DNA of 64,000 nt, taken from positions 124,001 through 188,000 of the forward strand of contig NZ_JANHOH010000008.1 of the NCBI RefSeq assembly GCF_024498135.1, read 5' to 3'. The position numbers and the translations under genes were made by a program. The DNA is from Mucilaginibacter aquariorum (GTDB lineage Bacteria > Bacteroidota > Bacteroidia > Sphingobacteriales > Sphingobacteriaceae). Under the pieces are notes generated by a model that worked only from the letters and a program-made list of their open reading frames with translations, had not been told where the DNA came from and searched no databases. Shown here in pieces: positions 18,901 through 27,868 of the stretch (position 1 is its first letter; each line of letters begins with the position of its first letter).

Positions 18901-19910
18901 GCCGGGTAATATTTGTTAAATAATGAATGTTGCTTTGGATAATAGTTTACCCCGCCAAAATAAGTGCCTGCCCATATCCCACCCTCAATATCTTTATAAA
19001 GCATATAAATGGCATTGTCTGACAGAGAATAGGGATCGTTATAGTGCTTTTTGATATTGGTAAAAGTTCCTTTATTCATGTTGTAGATAAACACACCCGA
19101 TTCCGTTGCTATCCAATACTCATTATCGTTGTACTTTACAAAATCACGTACGTATACTTCCGTCTTATCGGCATTATAAGTCAGCATGTCGCGGTAAGTG
19201 CCGGTTGTGCAATCAAACTGTTTAAAGCCCTGGGTAGTGGTACCAATAAATATTTTATTGTCGCCCGCGTAAAAGATCTTCTCAATATAGTTTGATGCTA
19301 CCCGAGGGGATTTTTTAAACAGATCGTAGCTGGTGAATGTGCGGCTGGCGGGTTGTAGTTTCTCAATAGTACCAGCTGCGGTTGATATCCAAAGGTTGCC
19401 ATTATTAAAGGCCAGAGATGTAGCATCGAAATGTTGATATGGCCGGTAATCTGTGATCTTTTCTGTTTTTTTATTGTATTTCATTATAGCAGGCCCGGCT
19501 ATAAACCAGCAGTTGTCATAACTATCCTGAATAATACACCTTACGCCCTCTTTCCCGGCTATGTTTAAATGTGTAAAGGTTTCTGTTTTAGGGTCGTAAT
19601 GATCAACACCCTGGTCGGTGCCTATCCATAAGCTGCCATCCTTATCAAGGCTAATGGCGTGCACCATGTTATTCGACAATGTTTTTTTATCGCCCGGATT
19701 ATGCCTGAATACTTTAAAAGTATAGCCATCAAAACGGTTAAGCCCATCTTTTGTGCCCAGCCATAAAAACCCCTTTTTATCCTGCAGGCAGCTGTAAACC
19801 GTGTTATTTGACAAGCCCTGTTCTACCTGGTAGTGCTTAAAATAATACGTTTGCGCACTACACAGCAGCGGCAGCGTTAGCAATAAAAAAAGTAGGTAAA
19901 TAGGTTTCAC
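15921..19910 (-). CDS. Hybrid two-component system regulator (HTCS1)
   Basis: 1329 residues. In order: signal peptide (to about residue 20), a two-component-regulator propeller domain (repeats such as DKKGFLWLGTKDGLNRFDG), a Y_Y_Y domain (about 690-770), a membrane segment near 775-797, HisKA with H830 (VAHEIRTPL), HATPase_c (GTGIGLSLS), a receiver with D1122 (CDVMMP), and an AraC-type HTH (about 1225-1325). This is the one-protein sensor/regulator form used for glycan loci in Bacteroidota: the periplasmic domain senses an oligosaccharide and the HTH activates a nearby PUL. It is divergent from the SusC gene at 20102, its likely target. Confidence 0.95.
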   Translation of the reverse strand: MKPIYLLFLLLTLPLLCSAQTYYFKHYQVEQGLSNNTVYSCLQDKKGFLWLGTKDGLNRFDGYTFKVFRHNPGDKKTLSNNMVHAISLDKDGSLWIGTDQGVDHYDPKTETFTHLNIAGKEGVRCIIQDSYDNCWFIAGPAIMKYNKKTEKITDYRPYQHFDATSLAFNNGNLWISTAAGTIEKLQPASRTFTSYDLFKKSPRVASNYIEKIFYAGDNKIFIGTTTQGFKQFDCTTGTYRDMLTYNADKTEVYVRDFVKYNDNEYWIATESGVFIYNMNKGTFTNIKKHYNDPYSLSDNAIYMLYKDIEGGIWAGTYFGGVNYYPKQHSLFNKYYPAEKNTLQGNVVREICKDMYGNFWLGTEDNGLNKLSPDKNTWTHYYPGVSNGISNSNIHGLLADGNYLYIGTFERGLNIFNIKTGKVEQVFIAGADKNALKSNFIITFLKTRAGIILVATTRGLYRYNTDRKDFTLIDKVPPNDFYYSIIEDHNGKIWLGTVRDGIYCYDINNNNSIKLPNTYPVKDALNTSSVNGIFEDSNNNLWFATEGLGLWCYDTDRRSFKYYDSNNGLPSNYTFKILEDNNKNLWVSTTRGLISLNLDNDNIKVYTKANGLLSDQFNYNSAFKDTDGTMYFGCVKGMISFNPALFTKNEFVAPVYITGFQVHNREISVKGKDSLLKHSIICTKKISLNHNQSSFSIDFAALSFPSPEMTQYKYIMKGLDKSWTALKTNRKVYFTQLSPGHYTFTVMAANNNGVWANKETTIEIEIAPPFWKSIWAYIIYTLLLAAIIYYLLRRYHINIRQNNERLIQQLESDKEKELYNAKIEFFTNVAHEIRTPLTLIKAPMEKVMKRAAQVPEIQGNLRIMERNTDRLLELTNQLLDFRKTETSGFSLNFVKTDITELLTDTYSQFKTIAEQKSLRYELKSPGKVLYAYIDIEAFTKIISNLINNAIKYASSVIEIELMESTDQDASFTIVVKNDGYLIPIELRDRIFEPFFRMKESEKQTGTGIGLSLSRSLTELHKGLLFLSDSVDNFNIFTLTLPIHQEKEFDLHNTADYYEHSDIVNREDNFDFMKPLILLIDDNPEILDFLENELTEKYAVIKAMNGQEALDKIEVENVHLIICDVMMPVIDGFEFCKRVKTNFDNSHIPIILLTARNTLQSKIEGLEVGADAYIEKPFSPEHLQVQIANLLINRNKIKDYFASSPLAHIKTMAYSKPDESFLDKLNAAIYKNIQDADLDVELIASLMNMSKPTLYRKVKAISNLTIHELINITRLKAAAKLIEEGDYKIYEVANMVGYSSQSQLGRNFLKQFGTTPTEYQQSKRANKVKLF

Positions 19911-19977
19911 AATAGTTGGCTTAAAACAAATATACTTAATATGAACAGAGGTTTTCGTTTAAAAACATATTGATACT

Positions 19978-20010
19978 TTTTGACTAATTTTTGATATGAT
20001 TTGGTTAATT
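19978..20010 (+). promoter_or_regulatory. Three-unit 11-bp repeat upstream of SusC (PUL 1), putative HTCS1 site
   Basis: Three contiguous 11-mers, TTTTGACTAAT, TTTTGATATGA and TTTGGTTAATT, end about 91 bases before the SusC ATG. The same element precedes the FG-GAP lipoprotein gene. A small palindrome, AACGGAT with ATCCGTT (20011-20029), follows immediately. It lies in the 191-base region shared with the divergent HTCS1 gene. Confidence 0.6.
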
Positions 20011-20101
20011 AACGGATAATAAATCCGTTTTCTTTACACTATAAATTGATGGGCGCTTCCTCGTGCCTTCAAAACTAATTTAACCAATAATAAATTCATC
20101 T

Positions 20102-23100
20102 ATGAGAAAATCTTTACTGCTCAGACAGGAGGGGGATGTTCGTTCGCACTGGCCGTATGGCTTACGGCACCCTAAATCAGTATTTATTATTTGCTTTGTC
20201 ATCATTTGCATGGCTTTATCAGACAGGGTTTCGGCCCAGGGTCAGGTAAAAGTAAGCGGAACTGTAAGCGATACAACCGGTGCCGCGCTTGCAGGTGTAG
20301 GGGTAAGGGTGCGCGGAACCCAAACAGGTACTGCAACTGATATAAACGGTAAATTTACCGTTACCGTACCCGATGCCAATAGTGTGCTAATATTCAGTTA
20401 CATTGGTTTTACAAGTCAGGAGGTGCCATTAAATGGGCAAACAAACCTCAGTATCAGGCTAAAGGGCAGCAGCTCATCATTACAGGAAGTTGTTGTTACG
20501 GGTTTCGGTACGCAAAAAAGAGAATCAATTACGGGCTCAATTGCCAGTGTAACCAGTAAAGATATTGATAGGGTACACGCGGGTTCTACCGTAAGTACTA
20601 GTTTGGCAGGTAAGATTCCGGGTGTAACATTCAGGCAGTCTGAAGGCCGGCCGGGTGCAACAGCTAATATTCAAATACGTAATATGGGCAGGCCATTGTA
20701 TGTTATTGATGGCGTTCAACAAGATCAAAGTCAATTTAATAACCTGTCGCCTAATGACGTAGAAAGTATCAGCGTTTTAAAGGATGCATCAGCTGCAATA
20801 TATGGTGTGCAGGCGGCAAACGGTGTTGTGGTGGTAACAACCAAAAAAGGCTCGGGCGATGCGCGTATCAGTATTGATGCCTATACCGGGTTTCAAAATT
20901 TCTACAGGTTCCCCAATGTAGCAACCAATGCTTATGATTACATGCGATACCTGGCAGAAGCACAGGTAAACAGTAATGGATCAACCACGATAACCCCTGC
21001 TGAATTAGAAAAATATAAAGCAGGCACAGAACCTGGTTATAAGAGTTTTAACTGGCGCGATTACATCTTAAAAAGTAATAATAATGCGCCGCTTAATTCT
21101 GTAAACGCCAATTTTTCTGGTAGTAACGATAGGGTTAACTACTACGTTTCGGCAACCAATCTTTATCAAAACTCACAGTTGGGTAAGGAGTATGAATTTA
21201 AAAGATCAAACATTCAATCAAACATAGCGGTAAAACTTGCTAACGGTTTAAGGGCTAATGTAAATATTAACGGCCGTATAGAAACTGTTGAAAACCCAGG
21301 CGTCCCCGGGCTTGACGATTACGGTTTAGCGAAATTCGCGGTATTAAGGAACACGCCTTTAGAACGGCCTTATGCAAATGATAACCCCGAATATTTGAAT
21401 GATATAGGCCATACCGAATCAAATTACGCCTTCCTGAACAAAAAACTATCAGGCGTTTTCCACAGCGACAGGCGCGCTTTACAGGCCAACTTTGGCGCGG
21501 AGTACGATATACCTGGTGTTAAGGGTTTAACCTTAAAAGGTTTGTATTCTTATTATGTTGAAGATTATTTATTGAATAACCAGGAGTACACCTACAACGC
21601 GTATACTTACCGCCCGGCTACAGATACATATGATGTAACAGGTGGCAGTACAAACCCCTGGAGAGAGCGTGAACAAGTAAAAGAGTTTAATAAAACAACA
21701 CAGTTACAGTTAAACTACAATAATACGTTTGGTAAACACACCGTGGCAGGTACAATAGTGGCAGAGCGTATCGAGCTGCAGCATTTAAGAAACTGGATCC
21801 ATGCTTCGCCCATATCAAATAACCTGCCTTTGATATATTTCCCTACTGCCGATCAATACCAGGACAGGGACGATAAAGAATCGAGGATAGGTTACATTGC
21901 CCGTATTGATTACAATTACAATAACAAATATTATCTGCAGCTATCCGGCAGGCGCGATGCTTCCTATTTATTCGCCCCGGATAAACGTGTAGGTTATTTC
22001 CCGGGTGTATCAGCAGGTTGGAGGATCACTGAGGAAGGATTTATGAAAAAACTTCTTGGTGATAACAGCTTTATTAATGATTTAAAGATCAGGGGTTCAT
22101 ATGGCGTGCTGGGGGATGCCAGAGATCCTAACAACCCTGCAAATCCTATCATAGCGCCGTACTCGTATTTAACGGGTTACAACTATAACATGGGTACTGC
22201 TATTTTAGATGGAAACGCGATCATAGTTTCGCGTGATAAAGGCATACCGGTAACCCGTATATCATGGTTACGAAGTAAAATTACCAACGTCGGTTTAGAT
22301 TTTACCTTGTTTAATAATAAGCTGACCGGTACAGTTGAATACTTTTATCGAAAACGTACCGGCCTTTTGGGTACCAGGAACGATGTTATTGTACCAATTG
22401 AAATTGGTTACTCGCTGCCTCAGGAAAATGCAAGCAGCGATGCGCAATATGGGCAGGAAATTTCACTTTCATACAATTCAAGCATAGGCGATGTGAGGTA
22501 TAATATAGGCGGTAACTTTTCTTACAGCCGACAAAAAAACTTACAGTCTTATAATCCGCTCTTCTTTAACTCCTGGGATCAGTACCGAAATTCAAATGAA
22601 AACCGGTATGCACATATAGACTGGGGGTACGAGGTTACCGGTCAGTTTACATCGCAGGAACAGATCAATAATTACAGGATAAATAATGATGGTAAAGGTA
22701 ACCGTACACTAATACCGGGCGATTTGATGTATAAAGATCAGAACGGCGATGGTAAAATAGACCAATATGACGAGCGCCCTTTAGGCTTTGGATACGGAAC
22801 CCAGCCTAACATTAACTTTGGTTTTTCTATAGGTGCCGCTTATAAAGGGTTTGATTTCCATGCTGATTTCTCTGGTGGTGCAGGTTTTACCTGGTTCCAG
22901 AATTGGGAAACGAGATGGGCATTCCAGAATAATGGTAACTTCAATACCATTTTCGCAGACAGGTGGCACCGTGCCGATCCGTATGATGTTAATAGCCAAT
23001 GGATACAGGGTAAATATCCGGCAAACAGGGTAAATCCGCAATTTAGTCATAGCGATTACGAACTTAACGGCCAACGTAATTCAAGCTTCTGGCTGCACAA

Positions 23101-23326
23101 TGTAAAATACTTAAGGGCCCGGACTATTGAAATTGGTTATACTTTACCGGCTAAGTTATTAGCAAGGGCAAAAATAAAGAGGGCGAGATTTTATGTGAAT
23201 GGATATAACCTATTCTCGTTTGATAACCTGAAGCAATATGCTGTTGACCCGGAAACTACCGATGATAACGGCCTGCAGGTGCCTCAAAGTAAAGTGATTA
23301 ACCTGGGAGTTAATTTGTCCTTTTAA
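20102..23326 (+). CDS. SusC/RagA-family TonB-linked outer-membrane transporter (PUL 1)
   Basis: 1074 residues. A long N-terminal extension leads into a signal peptide ending near DRVSAQ (about 46). A carboxypeptidase-regulatory-like domain follows (about 49-120), then the plug domain (VVTGFGTQKRES; PLYVIDG; SISVLKDASAAIYG; VVVVTTKKG) and a barrel ending in the terminal Phe typical of outer-membrane proteins. It imports glycan fragments across the outer membrane together with the SusD lipoprotein 22 bases downstream. The substrate is not readable from sequence; the GH2 and GH127 partners point to a galactose- or arabinose-containing plant glycan. Confidence 0.95.
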   Translation: MRKSLLLRQEGDVRSHWPYGLRHPKSVFIICFVIICMALSDRVSAQGQVKVSGTVSDTTGAALAGVGVRVRGTQTGTATDINGKFTVTVPDANSVLIFSYIGFTSQEVPLNGQTNLSIRLKGSSSSLQEVVVTGFGTQKRESITGSIASVTSKDIDRVHAGSTVSTSLAGKIPGVTFRQSEGRPGATANIQIRNMGRPLYVIDGVQQDQSQFNNLSPNDVESISVLKDASAAIYGVQAANGVVVVTTKKGSGDARISIDAYTGFQNFYRFPNVATNAYDYMRYLAEAQVNSNGSTTITPAELEKYKAGTEPGYKSFNWRDYILKSNNNAPLNSVNANFSGSNDRVNYYVSATNLYQNSQLGKEYEFKRSNIQSNIAVKLANGLRANVNINGRIETVENPGVPGLDDYGLAKFAVLRNTPLERPYANDNPEYLNDIGHTESNYAFLNKKLSGVFHSDRRALQANFGAEYDIPGVKGLTLKGLYSYYVEDYLLNNQEYTYNAYTYRPATDTYDVTGGSTNPWREREQVKEFNKTTQLQLNYNNTFGKHTVAGTIVAERIELQHLRNWIHASPISNNLPLIYFPTADQYQDRDDKESRIGYIARIDYNYNNKYYLQLSGRRDASYLFAPDKRVGYFPGVSAGWRITEEGFMKKLLGDNSFINDLKIRGSYGVLGDARDPNNPANPIIAPYSYLTGYNYNMGTAILDGNAIIVSRDKGIPVTRISWLRSKITNVGLDFTLFNNKLTGTVEYFYRKRTGLLGTRNDVIVPIEIGYSLPQENASSDAQYGQEISLSYNSSIGDVRYNIGGNFSYSRQKNLQSYNPLFFNSWDQYRNSNENRYAHIDWGYEVTGQFTSQEQINNYRINNDGKGNRTLIPGDLMYKDQNGDGKIDQYDERPLGFGYGTQPNINFGFSIGAAYKGFDFHADFSGGAGFTWFQNWETRWAFQNNGNFNTIFADRWHRADPYDVNSQWIQGKYPANRVNPQFSHSDYELNGQRNSSFWLHNVKYLRARTIEIGYTLPAKLLARAKIKRARFYVNGYNLFSFDNLKQYAVDPETTDDNGLQVPQSKVINLGVNLSF

Positions 23327-23348
23327 TTAACCCTTAAGTTTAAATTCT

Positions 23349-25250
23349 ATGAAAAAGATATTTTTAATAACGATAGTTGCCGGTTTGTTTATTACAGAAT
23401 CGTGCAGAAAAGATAGTGATTTTTTAGATGTACCACCAAAACAGGTACTGCCCACAGAGCTTGCATTTTCAGATCCGGCATTGGTGCTTTCCATCTTAGG
23501 GGATCTTTATAACCGAACTGTAGATTTTTCGGGGCTTGATAATGGGTGGGCATCATTTGTTGATTTTAGTGAGGCATTCCCCTCAGAAAACGGAAGCTAC
23601 TTTTTTGTACAAAGAACTGGCTGGGGTTTTGGCGAATGGTCAAGCTGGGATTACACCTACATCCGCGACCTGAATTTATTTATACAGCGCGCTACCGCTG
23701 CTACTAAGCTTGCTGATGCTGATAAGAAACGTTTTATAGCAGAAGCCCGGTTTTTAAGAGCCAATTATTATTTTGAGCTGGTTAAAAGAATGGGTGGTGT
23801 ACCTTTAATTACCGAGCCATTAGAATATGATTATTCGGGTAATGTAACGTCGTTGCAAAAACCACGCGCTAAAGAGTCTGAGATATATGACTTTGTTATC
23901 AGCGAAGCCGAGGCCATTAAAGGCGATCTTCCTAATGATGTCAACACAAAATCAAGGGCAACCACAGGGGCGGCATTAGCCATGGAAGCAAGGGCTGCAT
24001 TATATGCAGGTTCTATTGCTAAATATGGTGTAACCACACCACAGGTATCCTTACCCGGTAACGAGGTTGGTATACCATCGGCCCTTGCTGCGGGTTATTA
24101 TACAAAAGCTTTAACCGCGGCACAGGTTATAATCACTCAAACAGCGGGTAGTTACCAATTGTATAGGGTACTGCCAGATCTGAGCGATAATTTTGCAGCC
24201 GTGTTTTTGGATAAAAGTACCGTAAATCAGGAGGCTATTTTTATTGAAGACTTTAAAGCTAATGCGGGTAAAACACATGGTTTTACTACTAATGATCAAC
24301 CGTTTTCTATATCAGACGAAGGTTTGGATGCAGGGCGTCTTAACCCATCGTTAAACTTAGTTGAAGCGTTTGAAAAACTGGATAATACTTATGCGCCTAT
24401 CCCAACTAAAGATGCATCCGGCAACCCTATTTATTATACCAATCAGCTTGATATATTTGCCGGCAGAGATGCCCGGTTGGCTGGTACGGTGTTGTTACCA
24501 AATGGCTTATTTAAGGGCAAAAGAACCGATGTTTGGGCCGGTTATCAATTAGCAGACGGAAGTATACTTACCAGCAATGATGCCGGAAATTTAAAACCAT
24601 TACCAGGCACAACAACCCCGGTACAGGTAACCGGGAAAGATGGCGTAATTAACGGGCAGGAATTTAGGACACAAACAGGCTTCTATATCCGTAAATACCT
24701 TGATCCAACAGTAGGTTCGGGCCGTAGGGGCAGGGGCAGTGATGTGGCATTTATTCGCTATCGTTATGCAGAGGTATTACTTAATGCAGCAGAAGCAGCC
24801 TTTGAACTTGGGCAAACCGGTATTGCGATTGGGTATATAAACCAGGTGCGTGCACGTGCAGGCCTTGTAACCCCGTTAACCGCAGGAGATTTAACGTTTG
24901 ACAGGATCGTTCATGAACGCCGTGTAGAGCTTGCCTTTGAAGGCCATACTTTATTTGATATGAAACGCTGGAGGCTGGCGCACGTTGTATGGGATGGTAA
25001 TCAAATGTCGGTTACAGATTTAGTTAGCAACATTGGCAACGCCCGCAAAAGAAACACGCAACCTTATGGCTTATGGCCTTATAAATACTATAATCCGGGT
25101 AGTCCTAACAACAACAAGTGGTTATTTAAAGAGGTGTTGCCTTCGCCGGTAACAGGTGCCAACCGTTTCCAGCTGGGCAATTATTATTCGCAAATTGGGA
25201 ACGATATATTATCCGCAAATCCTCTTATTGTAAAACAACCTAATCAATAG
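23349..25250 (+). CDS. SusD/RagB-family surface glycan-binding lipoprotein (PUL 1)
   Basis: 633 residues with lipobox FITESC (C19). The SusD N-terminal helical region is visible (AEARFLRANYYFELVKRMGGVPLI), as is the C-terminal RagB/SusD signature (VAFIRYRYAEVLLNAAEAAFELG then HERRVELAFEGHTLFDMKRW). It is longer than many SusD proteins (about 500-550). It forms the lid of the upstream SusC transporter and captures oligosaccharides at the cell surface. Confidence 0.94.
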   Translation: MKKIFLITIVAGLFITESCRKDSDFLDVPPKQVLPTELAFSDPALVLSILGDLYNRTVDFSGLDNGWASFVDFSEAFPSENGSYFFVQRTGWGFGEWSSWDYTYIRDLNLFIQRATAATKLADADKKRFIAEARFLRANYYFELVKRMGGVPLITEPLEYDYSGNVTSLQKPRAKESEIYDFVISEAEAIKGDLPNDVNTKSRATTGAALAMEARAALYAGSIAKYGVTTPQVSLPGNEVGIPSALAAGYYTKALTAAQVIITQTAGSYQLYRVLPDLSDNFAAVFLDKSTVNQEAIFIEDFKANAGKTHGFTTNDQPFSISDEGLDAGRLNPSLNLVEAFEKLDNTYAPIPTKDASGNPIYYTNQLDIFAGRDARLAGTVLLPNGLFKGKRTDVWAGYQLADGSILTSNDAGNLKPLPGTTTPVQVTGKDGVINGQEFRTQTGFYIRKYLDPTVGSGRRGRGSDVAFIRYRYAEVLLNAAEAAFELGQTGIAIGYINQVRARAGLVTPLTAGDLTFDRIVHERRVELAFEGHTLFDMKRWRLAHVVWDGNQMSVTDLVSNIGNARKRNTQPYGLWPYKYYNPGSPNNNKWLFKEVLPSPVTGANRFQLGNYYSQIGNDILSANPLIVKQPNQ

Positions 25251-25263
25251 TAAAATTTAAAAC

Positions 25264-25968
25264 ATGACCATGAAAATTAAATTTCATCATATAATATTAG
25301 TAATACTACTTGCGGCCACGGGTTGCAAGAAAGATAATTACGATGCCCCGGCTCAAAAGTTTAGCGGGCGGTTAATTTACAATGGCGAAGCTATAAATTT
25401 AGAGTATAACCAGGTGCCGTTTGAGATCTATCAGCCCGGGTTTGGTAAGGTTGGCCCAATTAACGGAACTTTTGACCAGGAGGGTAACTTTTCAACATTG
25501 CTTTTCAACGGCAACTATAAATTTACCATTCCGCCAAATCAGGGGCCTTTCAGATGGAAAGAGATAAGTGCAGGCAAAAGAGATACTTTGGCGGTTACTA
25601 TAAGCGGAGCCCAAAATATGGATATTGAAGTACAGCCATATTATATGCTACGCAACGTATCTATTACGGCCGCTGCTGGTAAAGTAACGGGGGTATTTGA
25701 TATAGAAAAAATAATTACTGATGCTGATGCTAAGAATATCGAAAGAGTAAGCTTATATATCAATAAAACACAATTTGTATCTGGCGCTGATCAAATTGCC
25801 GTAACTGACCTTGCCGGTTCAGCCATTTTAAGCCCTAATAATATTTCTATGTCAGTAGATATCCCTGCAATATCGCCCACGCAAAATTATGTTTTTGCCC
25901 GCGTGGGTATTAAAATAGATGGTGTGGAGGATATGATATTTTCGCCACTAACAAAAATTACTTACTAA
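25264..25968 (+). CDS. DUF3823 domain lipoprotein (PUL accessory)
   Basis: 234 residues with lipobox LAATGC (C21) and a two-part beta-sandwich typical of DUF3823: the first half includes FEIYQPGFGKVG and GTFDQEGNFST, the second is an Ig-like domain. Such genes follow SusCD pairs and are thought to encode surface glycan-binding accessory proteins in the SusE/F position. It starts 13 bases after the SusD stop, in the same operon. Function beyond surface location is inferred. Confidence 0.82.
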   Translation: MTMKIKFHHIILVILLAATGCKKDNYDAPAQKFSGRLIYNGEAINLEYNQVPFEIYQPGFGKVGPINGTFDQEGNFSTLLFNGNYKFTIPPNQGPFRWKEISAGKRDTLAVTISGAQNMDIEVQPYYMLRNVSITAAAGKVTGVFDIEKIITDADAKNIERVSLYINKTQFVSGADQIAVTDLAGSAILSPNNISMSVDIPAISPTQNYVFARVGIKIDGVEDMIFSPLTKITY

Positions 25969-25973
25969 TAACA

Positions 25974-25993
25974 GGGGCCATAACCATGGCCCC
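25974..25993 (+). terminator. Hairpin between the DUF3823 and GH2 genes
   Basis: GGGGCCAT and ATGGCCCC form an 8-base perfect stem with a 4-base loop. There is no strong T-tract, so it may be an mRNA-processing or stability hairpin that lowers expression of the enzyme genes rather than a true terminator. Confidence 0.45.
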
Positions 25994-26018
25994 ATTTCAT
26001 CACTCTTATACGCTATAA

Positions 26019-27857
26019 ATGAAAAGACTTAGTTTAGGCCTTTCCCTATTGTTTTTTGCCCTAACCGTAAATGCACAGCAAAGCGATTGGCATTTAATAA
26101 AAACCAGAATTACCACCCCCTGGGCCGAAAAAATTAACCCTAAAGCTCCGCTGCCCGAATACCCGCGCCCACAAATGGTTAGGGGTAACTGGCAAAATTT
26201 AAATGGTTTATGGAATTACGCCATAGTTCCGAAAGAACAGAAGGAACCGGCTACTTATACGGGAAAGATATTAGTGCCCTTCGCTGTTGAATCGGCCATT
26301 TCTGGTGTGGGTAAAACCGTAGGGAAGGACAGTCTGTTGTTTTATAAAACTACTATCAGCCTAAATAAAGACCTTAAAGGAAAGGATGTATTGTTACATT
26401 TTGGCGCTGTAGACTGGCGTGCCGAAGTTTTTGTGAACGGTAAAAGCGCCGGTATACACGAAGGTGGGTTTGATCCTTTTTCGTTCAATATCACCCCTTA
26501 TTTAAAAAGCGGAAGTAAACAAGAAATTAAAGTAAGCGTTTGGGACCCAACAGATGACGGCCCTCAGCCACGCGGTAAGCAGGTTAAGAAGCCTGAAGGC
26601 ATATGGTATACGCCTGTAACCGGCATATGGCAAACGGTTTGGTTGGAAGGTGTAGCTAAAACCCATATCCAGGCCACTAAACAAACGCCTAATATTGACG
26701 ATAAAACACTTACTATATCGGCAGAGGTTGCCAACGGCCAACCCGGCGACAAATTAAAAATAACTGCATTTGATGGCAAAACGGTTGTTGATGAAAAAAT
26801 TGTTGACGCAAATGCTACGGCAGTATTAAATATTAAAGATCAAAAACTGTGGTCCACTACCGATCCTTTTCTATACGATTTAAAGGTGGCCGTTATCCGC
26901 AACAATAAAACGGTTGACGAGGTAAAAAGCTATTTTGCTATGCGCAAGATATCACTTGGGCCTGATGCTCATGGCATTCAGCGCATGCTGCTTAATGATA
27001 AGTTTGTATTCCAATATGGCCCGCTTGATCAGGGTTGGTGGCCCGATGGTTTGTACACCCCGCCAACCGAAGAGGCAATGATCTATGATATTGATCAGTT
27101 AAAAGCGATGGGTTTTAATATGATCCGCAAGCACATCAAAGTTGAATCGGCACGTTATTATACTTACTGTGATAAAATGGGCATGTTGCTTTGGCAGGAT
27201 ATGCCGAGTGGCGACCTAGGTAACGGTTGGGAGAACCGCCCTGGTGTGTTAGACAGGGCAACAGATAAGGCCCGTACGCCCGAATCTGAGGGTTATTACC
27301 GTAAAGAATGGAGTGCTATCATGAAAGCATTGCACAACTATCCCTGCATTGTGGTTTGGACGCCATTTAACGAAGCATGGGGCCAGTTTAAAACGGTAGA
27401 GATCTCTGAATGGACCATGAAGAATGACCCATCGCGATTGGTTAATAGTGCCAGCGGAGGTAACTTTTATACAACCGGCCATATTGTAGACCTGCACAAT
27501 TATCCAAACCCCGCTATGCCCCGCCCGGATCTTTTTGGTAAGAACACAGCGGTAGTATTGGGCGAGTTTGGTGGCTTGGGCTGGCCGGTTGAAGGCCATA
27601 ACTGGCAGTCCAATAAAAATTGGGGTTATCAAAATTTTAAAAATGGCGACGATATCCTTAAAAAATATATCACTTTTACCAACAGGTTGCAGGAGCTGAT
27701 CAGGGAGGGCCTTTCGGCGGCTGTTTATACACAAACTACCGATGTGGAAGGTGAGGTAAATGGCTTTATAACCTACGACCGAAAGTTTATAAAGATGCCT
27801 GTAGATAAATTACATCAGGAACACATAAAATTGTATGATCCGGCGTTAGCAAAATAA
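26019..27857 (+). CDS. Glycoside hydrolase family 2 protein
   Basis: 612 residues with a signal peptide ending near TVNAQ (residue 20). Domains in order: GH2 sugar-binding jelly roll (about 50-210, with HEGGFDPFSFNITPYL), Ig-like domain (about 215-315) and TIM barrel (about 320-605). Candidate catalytic residues are acid/base E452 (FNEAWG) and nucleophile E516 (VVLGEFGG). GH2 enzymes are exo-acting beta-galactosidases, beta-mannosidases, beta-glucuronidases or relatives; the specificity is not decided here. It is a short GH2 without the C-terminal domains of LacZ. It lies 11 bases before the GH127 gene. Confidence 0.88.
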   Translation: MKRLSLGLSLLFFALTVNAQQSDWHLIKTRITTPWAEKINPKAPLPEYPRPQMVRGNWQNLNGLWNYAIVPKEQKEPATYTGKILVPFAVESAISGVGKTVGKDSLLFYKTTISLNKDLKGKDVLLHFGAVDWRAEVFVNGKSAGIHEGGFDPFSFNITPYLKSGSKQEIKVSVWDPTDDGPQPRGKQVKKPEGIWYTPVTGIWQTVWLEGVAKTHIQATKQTPNIDDKTLTISAEVANGQPGDKLKITAFDGKTVVDEKIVDANATAVLNIKDQKLWSTTDPFLYDLKVAVIRNNKTVDEVKSYFAMRKISLGPDAHGIQRMLLNDKFVFQYGPLDQGWWPDGLYTPPTEEAMIYDIDQLKAMGFNMIRKHIKVESARYYTYCDKMGMLLWQDMPSGDLGNGWENRPGVLDRATDKARTPESEGYYRKEWSAIMKALHNYPCIVVWTPFNEAWGQFKTVEISEWTMKNDPSRLVNSASGGNFYTTGHIVDLHNYPNPAMPRPDLFGKNTAVVLGEFGGLGWPVEGHNWQSNKNWGYQNFKNGDDILKKYITFTNRLQELIREGLSAAVYTQTTDVEGEVNGFITYDRKFIKMPVDKLHQEHIKLYDPALAK

Positions 27858-27868
27858 AACACTATTGA

